Numbered from the stretch's first letter, positions 1-5,548 are shown. The stretch: DNA of 5,548 bases from Gammaproteobacteria bacterium (GCA_020846815.1 JADLDF010000389.1:1-5548); one strand, 5' to 3'. Translations and numbers: made by a program. Notes: generated by a model not told the origin, from the letters alone.

Positions 1-19
1 GGCCGGCATGCGCGGCATC

Positions 20-39
20 GTTTCGTTTAGGATCGAAAC
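20..39 (+). promoter_or_regulatory. Start region of the hydrolase gene: inverted repeat with SD-like or -10-like loop
   Basis: GTTTCG (20-25) and CGAAAC (34-39) form a perfect 6-bp inverted repeat directly before the ATG. The 8-nt loop, TTTAGGAT, holds AGGA (29-32), a plausible Shine-Dalgarno. The same loop holds TAGGAT (28-33), which matches the sigma70 -10 consensus at four of six positions and sits 6 nt before the ATG. These two readings (translated leader or leaderless start) exclude each other. No convincing -35 is visible in the few bases upstream. Confidence 0.4.
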
Positions 40-885
40 ATGAGCTCGAGCGCCCGGTTGGGATACGTCGACGGCCGCCACGGCCAGGTCCATTACACCG
101 TGCAGGGCGACGGTCCGCCGGTGCTGCTGCTGCACTGGGCACCGTCGAACGCCCGGCAGTACGAGCAGGTCATGCCCGTGCTCGCGGCGCGAGGCCTGCG
201 CGTGATCGCGTTCGACCTACCGGGCTACGGCCGCTCCCACAAGGACACCGCGGGCTGGACCTGCGAGCAGCTCGCCGAGGAGCTCGCCGTGGCCTGCGAC
301 GGACTCGGTATCGACCGCGGCCGCGTCGTCGGCGGGCACCTGTCGGCCGCGGTCGCCGCGGAGCTCGCGATCCTGCAGCCCGAGCGCTGGCCGAAAATCG
401 TGCTCGACGGCTCGCCGACGCTGACAGGCGAGCAGATGGCCGCACTGATGAGGCGCTTCGTGGGCCTGTCGCCGCGCTTCGACGACTCGGGCTCCCACAA
501 GACCTTCGTCTGGGACATGACCGAGGCCTTTCTCGGTGAGTGGGATCCGGACTACCGGGCGACGCCGCAGAACATCGCCGTGCAGTACGGCTTCATGGCC
601 GACTATCTGCAGATGGGCTACGCGGCACTACGTGCCTTTCTCGAGCCCGATGCGCCCAAGGGCGGCCTCGCGACCTATCGGGCGATCGAACGCTGGCCAC
701 TGGTGCGCGCGCGCGTTCTGGCGCTGACCGCGGAACGCGAGGCGCTGCGGCCGGGCCATGCGAAGGCCGTCTCGCTGCTGCAGGACGTGCGCGAGCACTG
801 CTTCCCGGGCTCGCATCCGCTGATGAACCCGGCGCGCGCGGTCGAGTACGCGGACGTGATCGCACGCTTTCTGAAGGAGCCCTGA
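40..885 (+). CDS. Alpha/beta-hydrolase-fold protein with a His in place of the nucleophile Ser
   Basis: A 281-residue protein with the alpha/beta-hydrolase fold; substrate unknown. Strand beta3 and the oxyanion-hole loop are seen as VLLLHW (residues 28-33; HW replaces the usual HG). The DLPGYGRS motif follows at 59-66, the nucleophile elbow at about 96-104, a helical lid at about 130-215, the strand carrying the acid at 224-236, and a terminal FPGSHP motif whose H259 fits the catalytic His. The elbow reads VVGGHLSAA, so H100 lies where GxSxG hydrolases carry Ser, and the acid position appears to be E234 (AEREAL). Hydrolase-fold proteins with a GHHTG-type elbow are known, and this looks like a further drift of that type. 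No signal peptide is seen, so it is probably cytoplasmic. ATG 40 is preceded by AGGA at 29-32 with 7-nt spacing. It is convergent with the glucan synthase gene. The fold is secure; whether it is an active hydrolase is not. Confidence 0.9.
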   Translation: MSSSARLGYVDGRHGQVHYTVQGDGPPVLLLHWAPSNARQYEQVMPVLAARGLRVIAFDLPGYGRSHKDTAGWTCEQLAEELAVACDGLGIDRGRVVGGHLSAAVAAELAILQPERWPKIVLDGSPTLTGEQMAALMRRFVGLSPRFDDSGSHKTFVWDMTEAFLGEWDPDYRATPQNIAVQYGFMADYLQMGYAALRAFLEPDAPKGGLATYRAIERWPLVRARVLALTAEREALRPGHAKAVSLLQDVREHCFPGSHPLMNPARAVEYADVIARFLKEP

Positions 886-900
886 GCCGTACGGGTCCAG

Positions 901-934
901 GCGCCGGGCGCCGGCGCGGATCGAGCGGCCGATC
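901..934. repeat. Two adjacent inverted repeats between convergent genes (possible bidirectional terminator)
   Basis: GCGCCG (901-906) and CGGCGC (912-917) form a 6-bp all-GC stem around a 5-nt loop. Directly after it, GATCG (919-923) and CGATC (930-934) form a 5-bp stem around a 6-nt loop, overlapping the stop codon of the minus-strand gene. The position between two convergent stop codons (885 and 933) suggests transcription termination. No T-tract follows on either strand, so these are not classical intrinsic terminators. At this GC content short GC stems also arise by chance. Confidence 0.35.
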
Positions 935-3854
935 AGAGACCGTGCGATGACGCCGGGGAACCTGCGACGAGGTCGGTCTCCCCGCCACCCGCGTCGCCGT
1001 TCCTGCCGATCTGGCCGGCATCCACGCCCACACCTGCGGCGGCGGCAGCCCCGACCACGGCGACGGCGACTGCCGCCGCAGCCGCGGGCGCGCGCACGGG
1101 CTGAACGGCGGCGACCGGCACGGCGAGATTGCCGGCGATGGGCGCGCGGCGCTCTTCCAGACTCTCGACGGCCGCCGCGGCCACAGGCGTCGCGACCACG
1201 GTCACCGTGACGCCGGCAGCGGCCGCGTCCGGCTCGCGATAGGACGTGCCGACCAGCCAGGCCGGCAGCGACAGCGCGCTCGCCAGCGACACCAGCAGGG
1301 AGCAGGCATAGGGCACGGCCTGGATCGCCAGCACCACCTTCCAGGTCTCGAGGTCCGGACTCGAGGTGATCGGGATGCCCGCGACGCCCCAGGCTGCGAG
1401 CAGCAGCGCGGCGAGCATCAGCGTCTCCTCGCGGGCCGCGCCGAAGGCGCGCAGCAGGCCCTGCCGGCTGGCGTTCTTGGGCGTGCGGAAGAACGGCTCG
1501 CTGCGCGTCGCGAGTCCCTTGAGCACCGCGAAACCGATGGTGTGCGACAGCGACAGCCCGGCGAGCGCCGCGGCGATCGTCTGGCGCAGGCTCGCGCCGA
1601 CCGCGCTGCGATACAGATGGACCAGCTTGACGATCTTGAACACGAACAGCGACAGCGGCAGCACAGAGAACATCATCAGCGGCGCGTCGTACTCGAGCGG
1701 CGAGGAGATCATCAGGATCGACCAGGCGAGCGCCGCGAAGTTGAACACGAGGTTGAAACCATCGGCGACCCAGGGCAGCCAGCCGGCGATGAAGTGGTAA
1801 CGCTGTCCCGGTGCGAGCCGGTTGCGGGTGCTGCCTTTCAGCAGGCCCCAGTGCGCCTTGAGGATCTGCATCGCGCCGTAGGCCCAGCGGAAGCGCTGCT
1901 TCTTGAAGTCGACGAAGGTGTCGGGCATCAGCCCGCGGCCGAAGCTGCGCGAAGTGTAGTGCGCGCCGTAGCCGGCTTCGAAGATCGACAGGCCCAGCTC
2001 CGCGTCCTCGCAGATGCACCACTCGGCCCAGCGGCTGACGTGATCGAGCACGTCGCGGCGCACCAGGGTCATCGTGCCGTGCTGGATGATCGCGTTGCGC
2101 TCGTTGCGCGTGACCATGCCGACGTGGAAGAAGCCGCGGTACTCGGCATAGGCCATGGCCTTGAATGCGCTCTCGTGCGCATCGCGGTAGTCCTGCGGGG
2201 CCTGCACGATCGCGATCTGCGGGTCGGAGAAAGCCGGCACGAGCTCGCGCAGCCAGTCGCGCTCGACGACGTAGTCGCTGTCGATGACCGCGACGATCGC
2301 GGCGTCCTTCGCGGTCTGGCGCAGCGCAAAGTTCAGCGCGCCGGCCTTGAAGCCCTCGAGCGGCGCGACGTGGAAGAAACGGAAGCGCGGGCCGAGCTCG
2401 GCGCAGCGCGCCTCGACCGGACGCCAGGTGTCCTCGTCCTTGGTGTTGTTGTCGATCACCAGGACTTCGAAGTCCGGATAGTCGAGCCGCGCGAGCGCCT
2501 CGAGCGTCTCGATGACCATGGCCGGCGGCTCGTTGTGCGCCGGGACGTGGATCGAGACCTTGGGCAGCCCGAGCGCGCCCGCCACGGCCGCGGCCTCGGT
2601 GTCGGACTCGGCCTCGACGCGGCGCGGCGCGGTGTTCAGCAGCCGCTGGCGCGCCGTGACCCAGCGCGCCTCGGCCCATTCGTGCGCCTCGGTGAACAGC
2701 ACCAGGATCACGCCGAGCGTGCCGAGGAACATCAGCAGCCCGATCAGCACGCTGGTGAGATCGAGATACTGCTGGCTGTAGTCGTAGAAGACCCAGACCG
2801 CCGCCGTCGCCGTCGCGTAGACGACCACGGCAAGGAAGCCGCGACCCGAAGTGCGCAGCGTGCGGCTGTTGACGAACAGCACCGCCAGCGCAATCAGCGC
2901 CAGCGCGACCGACAGGCCCGCGAGGGTGCGCCACTCGGGCATGCGCACGATGGGCTCGGTGAACGGGAACTTGGCCTGGCGCGTGACGTCGTAGACGCCC
3001 CAGTACGCACCGACCGCGCCCTCGATACCCTCCTTCCAGGGCTGGTCGAAGGCTTCCATGACGTAGTAGATCCAGCCCTGCTTCTCGGCATGCGACAGGA
3101 AGCGGCGCAGGAACAGCGCCTCGTTCGAGACGCTCGCGACCGCCGAATCGCGCGTGCGGCCGTTGCTCGGCCAGCCGACCTCGCCGATGACGATGGGCTT
3201 GTCCGGAAAGGTCTGCTGCAGCAGCAGCATCTTGTCGATCGAGTACTGCACAGCCTGTTCGACGTCGATGCCTTCCCAGTAGGGCAGCAGGTGCACCATG
3301 AGGAAGTCGACGTGCTCGGCGAGCTCCGGGTTCTTGATCCAGACGTGCCAGGGCTCGGCCGTGCTGACCGGCTGGCCGATCTGCTCGCGGGCGCGATCGA
3401 GGTATTCGTACATGACCTCGAGCGGCACGTCGTTGCGCAGCACGACCTCGTTGCCGACCAGCACGCGGACCACGTTCTTGTGCTCGCGCGCGAGCCGGAC
3501 CGCGTTGGCGATCTCCTGCTGGTTGCGGCCGAGGCGGTTGTCGATCCAGGTGCCGACGGTGACGTTCAGGTCGTGCTTGTCGGCGAGCTTGGGGATCGAG
3601 CCGAGCGTGCCGAGCGTGCTGTAGGTGCGGACGGCGTTGGTCTTGCCGGAGAGCAGCCCGAGGTCGGCCTCGAGCTGCTCCTCGGTCGGCATGTCGTCGC
3701 GGGTGGCGTCCTGGTCGGCCTGGTAGGGCGAGAAGGCGAAGCCCTGGATCTTCGACGGCCAGGCCGGCTCGCTCGTCGGCTGGTTGACGAATCCCCAGAA
3801 CGCGTAGGTCAGAGCCGCGAACGCCGCGGCCACGACGAAACTCGGCCAGCGCAT
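933..3854 (-). CDS. NdvB-like beta-glucan synthase: GH17 domain fused to a membrane GT2 glycosyltransferase
   Basis: A 973-residue inner-membrane enzyme. Order of parts: N-terminal anchor (4-23); GH17 domain (about 35-300) with acid/base E136 in VGNE and nucleophile E225 in GEVGWPS; membrane segments at about 311-329, 339-357 and 365-388; GT2 domain (about 432-680) with VSIHVPAHNE, D468, DSD (525-527), CED (615-617) and QRFRW (653-657), the full processive-synthase set; about five membrane segments (689-866); an Ala/Val-rich tail (877-973). This topology puts GH17 in the periplasm and GT2 in the cytoplasm. Relatives (NdvB/NdvC of Bradyrhizobium, ndvB of Pseudomonas aeruginosa) make beta-1,3/1,6-glucans, with GH17 as a transglycosylase. 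Glucose as substrate is inferred. ATG 3854 is chosen because GGAAGG lies 8 nt upstream, the anchor begins there, and a promoter lies just beyond. The open frame continues to a GTG at 4106, but those 84 residues are Arg/Ala-rich and cross the promoter. Confidence 0.93.
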   Translation of the reverse strand: MRWPSFVVAAAFAALTYAFWGFVNQPTSEPAWPSKIQGFAFSPYQADQDATRDDMPTEEQLEADLGLLSGKTNAVRTYSTLGTLGSIPKLADKHDLNVTVGTWIDNRLGRNQQEIANAVRLAREHKNVVRVLVGNEVVLRNDVPLEVMYEYLDRAREQIGQPVSTAEPWHVWIKNPELAEHVDFLMVHLLPYWEGIDVEQAVQYSIDKMLLLQQTFPDKPIVIGEVGWPSNGRTRDSAVASVSNEALFLRRFLSHAEKQGWIYYVMEAFDQPWKEGIEGAVGAYWGVYDVTRQAKFPFTEPIVRMPEWRTLAGLSVALALIALAVLFVNSRTLRTSGRGFLAVVVYATATAAVWVFYDYSQQYLDLTSVLIGLLMFLGTLGVILVLFTEAHEWAEARWVTARQRLLNTAPRRVEAESDTEAAAVAGALGLPKVSIHVPAHNEPPAMVIETLEALARLDYPDFEVLVIDNNTKDEDTWRPVEARCAELGPRFRFFHVAPLEGFKAGALNFALRQTAKDAAIVAVIDSDYVVERDWLRELVPAFSDPQIAIVQAPQDYRDAHESAFKAMAYAEYRGFFHVGMVTRNERNAIIQHGTMTLVRRDVLDHVSRWAEWCICEDAELGLSIFEAGYGAHYTSRSFGRGLMPDTFVDFKKQRFRWAYGAMQILKAHWGLLKGSTRNRLAPGQRYHFIAGWLPWVADGFNLVFNFAALAWSILMISSPLEYDAPLMMFSVLPLSLFVFKIVKLVHLYRSAVGASLRQTIAAALAGLSLSHTIGFAVLKGLATRSEPFFRTPKNASRQGLLRAFGAAREETLMLAALLLAAWGVAGIPITSSPDLETWKVVLAIQAVPYACSLLVSLASALSLPAWLVGTSYREPDAAAAGVTVTVVATPVAAAAVESLEERRAPIAGNLAVPVAAVQPVRAPAAAAAVAVAVVGAAAAAGVGVDAGQIGRNGDAGGGETDLVAGSPASSHGL

Positions 3855-3862
3855 CGACAGTA

Positions 3863-3868
3863 CCTTCC
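3863..3868 (-). promoter_or_regulatory. Shine-Dalgarno of the glucan synthase gene
   Basis: GGAAGG on the minus strand lies 8 nt before ATG 3854. It is the strongest ribosome-binding site in the window and fixes the start of the GH17-GT2 protein. The alternative in-frame ATG at 3902 has no such site and lies inside the likely -10 box. Confidence 0.75.
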
Positions 3869-3875
3869 GGAAGCA

Positions 3876-3893
3876 CGCCCGCAATGACGGGCG
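3876..3893 (-). repeat. GC hairpin in the 5' leader of the glucan synthase gene
   Basis: CGCCCG and CGGGCG form a perfect 6-bp stem around the 6-nt loop TCATTG, read on the minus strand. It lies at or just after the predicted transcription start (about 3891) and 7 nt before the Shine-Dalgarno. It could protect the 5' end of the mRNA, act as an operator, or be chance in GC-rich DNA. Confidence 0.4.
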
Positions 3894-3897
3894 CGCG

Positions 3898-3925
3898 ATC
3901 ATAGCGGCTGCGCAATACACTGCAA
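3898..3925 (-). promoter_or_regulatory. Predicted sigma70-type promoter of the glucan synthase gene
   Basis: On the minus strand TTGCAG (-35; TTG matches the consensus) is followed after 16 nt by TATGAT (-10; five of six match). The predicted transcription start is near 3891, giving a leader of about 37 nt that holds the hairpin and the Shine-Dalgarno. The sequence is AT-richer than its surroundings, as expected for a promoter. It was read by eye and not tested. Confidence 0.5.
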
Positions 3926-4137
3926 CATGTCCGAGGATTGCGACGTCGCTGCGCCGCCTACGCCGCACTCGCGCTGAGCCCGGTACGGCGATCGGCTGCA
4001 AGGCCCGCGGCGCGGCGCCGGATCGGCGTCGTACGAGGCCGCGGCCGGGATCGGCCGGCGCCTCGACCGCGCCGCACCGGGCCGCCGGCCGGACATCAGT
4101 CAGCACTTCAACAGATGAACGTAATCTCCTGGCGGCG
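3926..4137. other. GC-rich intergenic stretch between the glucan synthase promoter and the gloA stop
   Basis: I see no supported gene here. It contains a 16-codon ATG-to-TGA frame (3927-3977, plus strand), a 10-bp palindrome GGCCGCGGCC (4037-4046), a short CGCCG/CGGCG hairpin (4016-4028) and the 9-bp inverted repeat listed separately. The last 50 bases before the gloA stop are less GC-rich. Nothing resembles a tRNA, a riboswitch or a mobile-element end. Confidence 0.6.
4052..4091. repeat. 9-bp inverted repeat downstream of gloA
   Basis: CGGCCGGCG (4052-4060) and CGCCGGCCG (4083-4091) are perfect reverse complements with a 22-nt loop. The repeat starts 46 nt past the gloA stop codon, so it may end gloA transcription before it reaches the glucan synthase promoter. 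It lacks a T-tract and could only act as an RNA-structure or Rho-assisted stop. Confidence 0.4.
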
Positions 4138-4557
4138 TTACCAGTGGCCCGTATTGGGCATCGACACCCAGGGCTCCGCGGGCGCTTTCGCCGGCCCGAC
4201 CTGCAGCAGCTCGATCGAGATCCCGTCGGGCGAACGCACGAAGGCCATGCGTCCGTCGCGGGGCGGCCGGTTGATTGTCACGCCGTGCTCCTGCAGGCGC
4301 CGGCAGGCGGCGTAGATGTCGTCGACCTGGTAGGCGAGATGGCCGAAGTTGCGCCCGCCCGTGTACGCCTCCGGATCCCAGTTGTGCGTCAGCTCGACCT
4401 GGGCCGAGGGGTCGCCGGGCGCGGCGAGGAAGATCAGGGTGTAGCGGCCCTGGGGGAAATCGCGGCGCGACAGCAGCTCGAGCCCGAGCGCATCACGGTA
4501 GAAGCGCAGCGAAGCCTCGACGTCGGTCACGCGGACCATGGTGTGCAGGTACTTCAT
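4138..4557 (-). CDS. gloA: Lactoylglutathione lyase (glyoxalase I)
   Basis: A 139-residue protein of the vicinal-oxygen-chelate fold. It isomerises the hemithioacetal of methylglyoxal and glutathione to S-lactoylglutathione, the first step of cytoplasmic methylglyoxal detoxification; GloB-type hydrolases act next. Two beta-alpha-beta modules are seen, beginning at LHTMVRV (4-10) and FGHLAYQV (71-78). The four metal ligands are in place: H5, E55 (QVELTHNW), H73 and E116 (ISIELL), the E. coli GloA pattern (H5, E56, H74, E122). The short single-domain form resembles the Ni/Co-dependent bacterial enzymes, so that metal use is inferred. The tail ending PWVSMPNTGHW extends past the core fold, as in many proteobacterial homologues. 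The frame ends in TAA. No Shine-Dalgarno lies before ATG 4557; a -10-like TACACT sits 7 nt upstream. It is divergent from the VIT-family gene. Confidence 0.95.
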   Translation of the reverse strand: MKYLHTMVRVTDVEASLRFYRDALGLELLSRRDFPQGRYTLIFLAAPGDPSAQVELTHNWDPEAYTGGRNFGHLAYQVDDIYAACRRLQEHGVTINRPPRDGRMAFVRSPDGISIELLQVGPAKAPAEPWVSMPNTGHW

Positions 4558-4596
4558 GGGCGCGAGTGTAGCCTGCCGTCACGCTAAGATGGCCCG
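4558..4596. promoter_or_regulatory. 39-bp divergent intergenic region between gloA and the VIT-family gene
   Basis: Both genes must start from this short gap or from inside each other. On the plus strand TAAGAT (4585-4590) lies 6 nt before ATG 4597. On the minus strand TACACT (4570-4565) lies 7 nt before ATG 4557. Each matches the -10 consensus at four of six positions, with no clear -35 and no Shine-Dalgarno for either gene. If used, they would give leaderless or nearly leaderless mRNAs from interleaved promoters. Confidence 0.35.
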
Positions 4597-5295
4597 ATGG
4601 CATGGCGTCACGGCGAACGACATCGCACCGACCGCGTCGGCTGGCTGCGCGCGGCGGTGCTGGGCGCGAACGACGGCATCGTCTCGACGGCGAGCCTGCT
4701 GGTCGGCGTCGCGGCTGCGGGCACGGGACACGAAGCCGTGGTCATCGCCGGCGTCGCGGGTCTCGTCGCCGGCGCGATGTCCATGGCCGCGGGCGAGTAT
4801 GTCTCGGTGCATTCGCAGGCCGATGCGGAAAAGGCCGACATCGAGCGCGAGAAGCACGAGCTTCGCACCGACGACGCAGGCGAGCACCGCGAGCTCGCGG
4901 CGATCTACGTCGGCCGCGGTCTCGAGCCGCTCCTGGCACGCCAGGTCGCCGCGCAGATGATGGCCCACGATGCACTCAGCGCCCACATCCGCGACGAGCT
5001 CGGCATCACCGTGATGCGCGCCGCACGCCCGCTACAGGCCGCGCTGGCCTCGGGCACCTCGTTCTCCGTCGGCGCAGCACTGCCGCTCGCCGTCGCCTGG
5101 CTGACGCCGATGGACGCACTGATCGGCGCGGTCGCGGTGACCTCGCTGCTCTGCCTCGCGGCGCTCGGCGGTCTCGCCGCCGGCGCCGGTGGTGCGCGGG
5201 TTGCGACGGGCGCCGCCCGCGTGGCCATCTGGGGCACGCTCGCGATGCTCGTCACGGCGGGCATCGGCCGGCTGTTCGGCAGCGTCGTCGGCTGA
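4597..5295 (+). CDS. VIT1/CCC1-family metal transporter (Fe/Mn)
   Basis: A 232-residue inner-membrane protein of the family that includes plant VIT1 and yeast CCC1, which move Fe(II) and Mn(II) out of the cytoplasm by proton exchange. The N-terminal signature GWLRAAVLGANDGIVSTASL (15-34) holds D26, equivalent to the transport-site Asp of VIT proteins; MSMAAGEYVS (61-70) is the second signature. Membrane segments are at about 20-42 and 47-68, then a soluble acidic segment (72-140) rich in Glu, His and Met (ADAEKADIEREKHE, MMAHD), matching the metal-binding domain of VIT1. Three further segments follow, at about 148-170, 173-196 and 205-226. The length is usual for bacterial members. ATG 4597 is the only in-frame start that keeps the conserved N-terminus; no Shine-Dalgarno is seen. 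It probably forms an operon with modB, 9 nt downstream. The exact metal is inferred from the family. Confidence 0.93.
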   Translation: MAWRHGERHRTDRVGWLRAAVLGANDGIVSTASLLVGVAAAGTGHEAVVIAGVAGLVAGAMSMAAGEYVSVHSQADAEKADIEREKHELRTDDAGEHRELAAIYVGRGLEPLLARQVAAQMMAHDALSAHIRDELGITVMRAARPLQAALASGTSFSVGAALPLAVAWLTPMDALIGAVAVTSLLCLAALGGLAAGAGGARVATGAARVAIWGTLAMLVTAGIGRLFGSVVG

Positions 5296-5304
5296 GCCCG
5301 CGCG

Positions 5305-5548
5305 ATGCTGACCGAAGCGGAATGGACCGCCCTAGTCGCGAGCCTCGTGGTCGGCGCCCGCGCGGTGGCGATCGGGCTGCCGCTCTCGATCGCCACGGCC
5401 TGGCTGCTGGCGCGCGGCCGCTTTCCCGGACGCACGCTGCTCGATGCGCTGGTGCACGCGCCGCTGGTGCTGCCGCCGGTCGTCGTCGGCTACGTGCTGC
5501 TGCTGACCTTCGGCATCCAGGGCCCGGTGGGCCGCTGGCTCGAGGCGA
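5305..5548 (+). CDS. modB: Molybdate ABC transporter permease ModB (5' part, cut by the window end)
   Basis: The first 81 codons of an inner-membrane permease. ModB pairs with the periplasmic binding protein ModA and the ATPase ModC to import molybdate for molybdenum-cofactor enzymes. The N-terminus MLTEAEWTALVASL follows the E. coli ModB pattern (MILTDPEWQAVLLSL). It continues with a first membrane segment (about 10-36), the loop RGRFPGRTLLDALVHAPLVL, and LPPVVVGYVLLL (56-67), the diagnostic second segment. The family is about 225 residues long, so roughly two thirds lie beyond the window. The start is forced: the VIT-family stop (5293-5295) is in the same frame, and ATG 5305 is the first start after it. 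There is no Shine-Dalgarno, which fits translational coupling to the gene before. modA is not upstream; modC is expected downstream but cannot be seen. Confidence 0.93.
   Translation, partial: MLTEAEWTALVASLVVGARAVAIGLPLSIATAWLLARGRFPGRTLLDALVHAPLVLPPVVVGYVLLLTFGIQGPVGRWLEA

Noticed and set aside
901..917. Intrinsic terminator of the hydrolase gene
   Set aside because: The stem is real but no T-tract follows on either strand. It is kept only as an inverted repeat with possible terminator function.
1542..3887. A 781-codon open frame on the plus strand opposite the glucan synthase gene
   Set aside because: Its product is Arg/Asp/His/Val-rich without recognisable domains, as expected from reading antisense to a GC-rich gene whose third positions are G/C. 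The minus-strand frame has both complete catalytic motif sets.
628..3915. A 1095-codon open frame on the minus strand in another reading frame
   Set aside because: It is Arg/Ala-rich, overlaps both the glucan synthase and the hydrolase gene, and shows no family motifs. It is a shadow frame caused by the rarity of stop codons at this GC content.
4037..4046. 10-bp palindrome GGCCGCGGCC as a protein-binding site
   Set aside because: Pure GC palindromes of this size are common in such DNA and no nearby promoter depends on it.
3855..4106. N-terminal extension of the glucan synthase to a GTG at 4106
   Set aside because: The 84 extra residues are low-complexity and Arg/Ala-rich, cross the predicted promoter and lack a Shine-Dalgarno. 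ATG 3854 has GGAAGG and opens directly on the membrane anchor.
1..5548. CRISPR array, transposon ends, tRNA or rRNA genes
   Set aside because: No regularly spaced direct repeats, transposase-like frames, terminal inverted repeats with target duplications, or tRNA/rRNA consensus segments were seen.

Overview
The window is about 70% GC. It has dense coding, few intergenic gaps and third codon positions that are almost always G or C. The gene set is a GH17-GT2 glucan synthase of the NdvB type, a short E. coli-like glyoxalase I, and a ModB molybdate permease. This points to a high-GC Gram-negative proteobacterium. A gammaproteobacterium is my best guess, but the sequence does not settle the class. 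There are no RNA genes, CRISPR arrays, insertion sequences or phage genes that I can support.

Layout. 40-885 (+) encodes an alpha/beta-hydrolase-fold protein whose nucleophile elbow carries His where Ser is expected. A 47-bp gap with two small inverted repeats separates it from the convergent large gene at 933-3854 (-). That gene encodes a 973-residue inner-membrane protein: N-terminal anchor, GH17 domain, three membrane segments, GT2 glycosyltransferase domain, a C-terminal membrane bundle and an Ala/Val-rich tail. Its leader (3855 to about 3925) shows a sigma70-like promoter, a GC hairpin and a clear Shine-Dalgarno. The rest of the gap up to 4137 is GC-rich, with a 9-bp inverted repeat and one doubtful 16-codon ORF. 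4138-4557 (-) is gloA. 39 bp away and divergent is 4597-5295 (+), a VIT/CCC1-family metal transporter. It is followed 9 bp later, in the same frame, by modB, which is cut by the window end.

How the genes work together. The VIT gene and modB look like one transcription unit handling metals: Fe/Mn efflux or storage, and molybdate uptake. The glucan synthase probably makes a periplasmic or secreted beta-glucan, with the GT2 domain polymerising UDP-glucose in the cytoplasm and the GH17 domain remodelling the product in the periplasm. GloA removes methylglyoxal adducts. The hydrolase has no evident link to the others.

The most notable points are the Ser-less hydrolase elbow, a repeated TA-N3-T hexamer placed 6-7 nt before the ATG of three genes (possible leaderless transcription), and the VIT-modB pairing with no modA between them. 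I do not see a clearly new multi-gene system. Most of the window is ordinary housekeeping or accessory metabolism.
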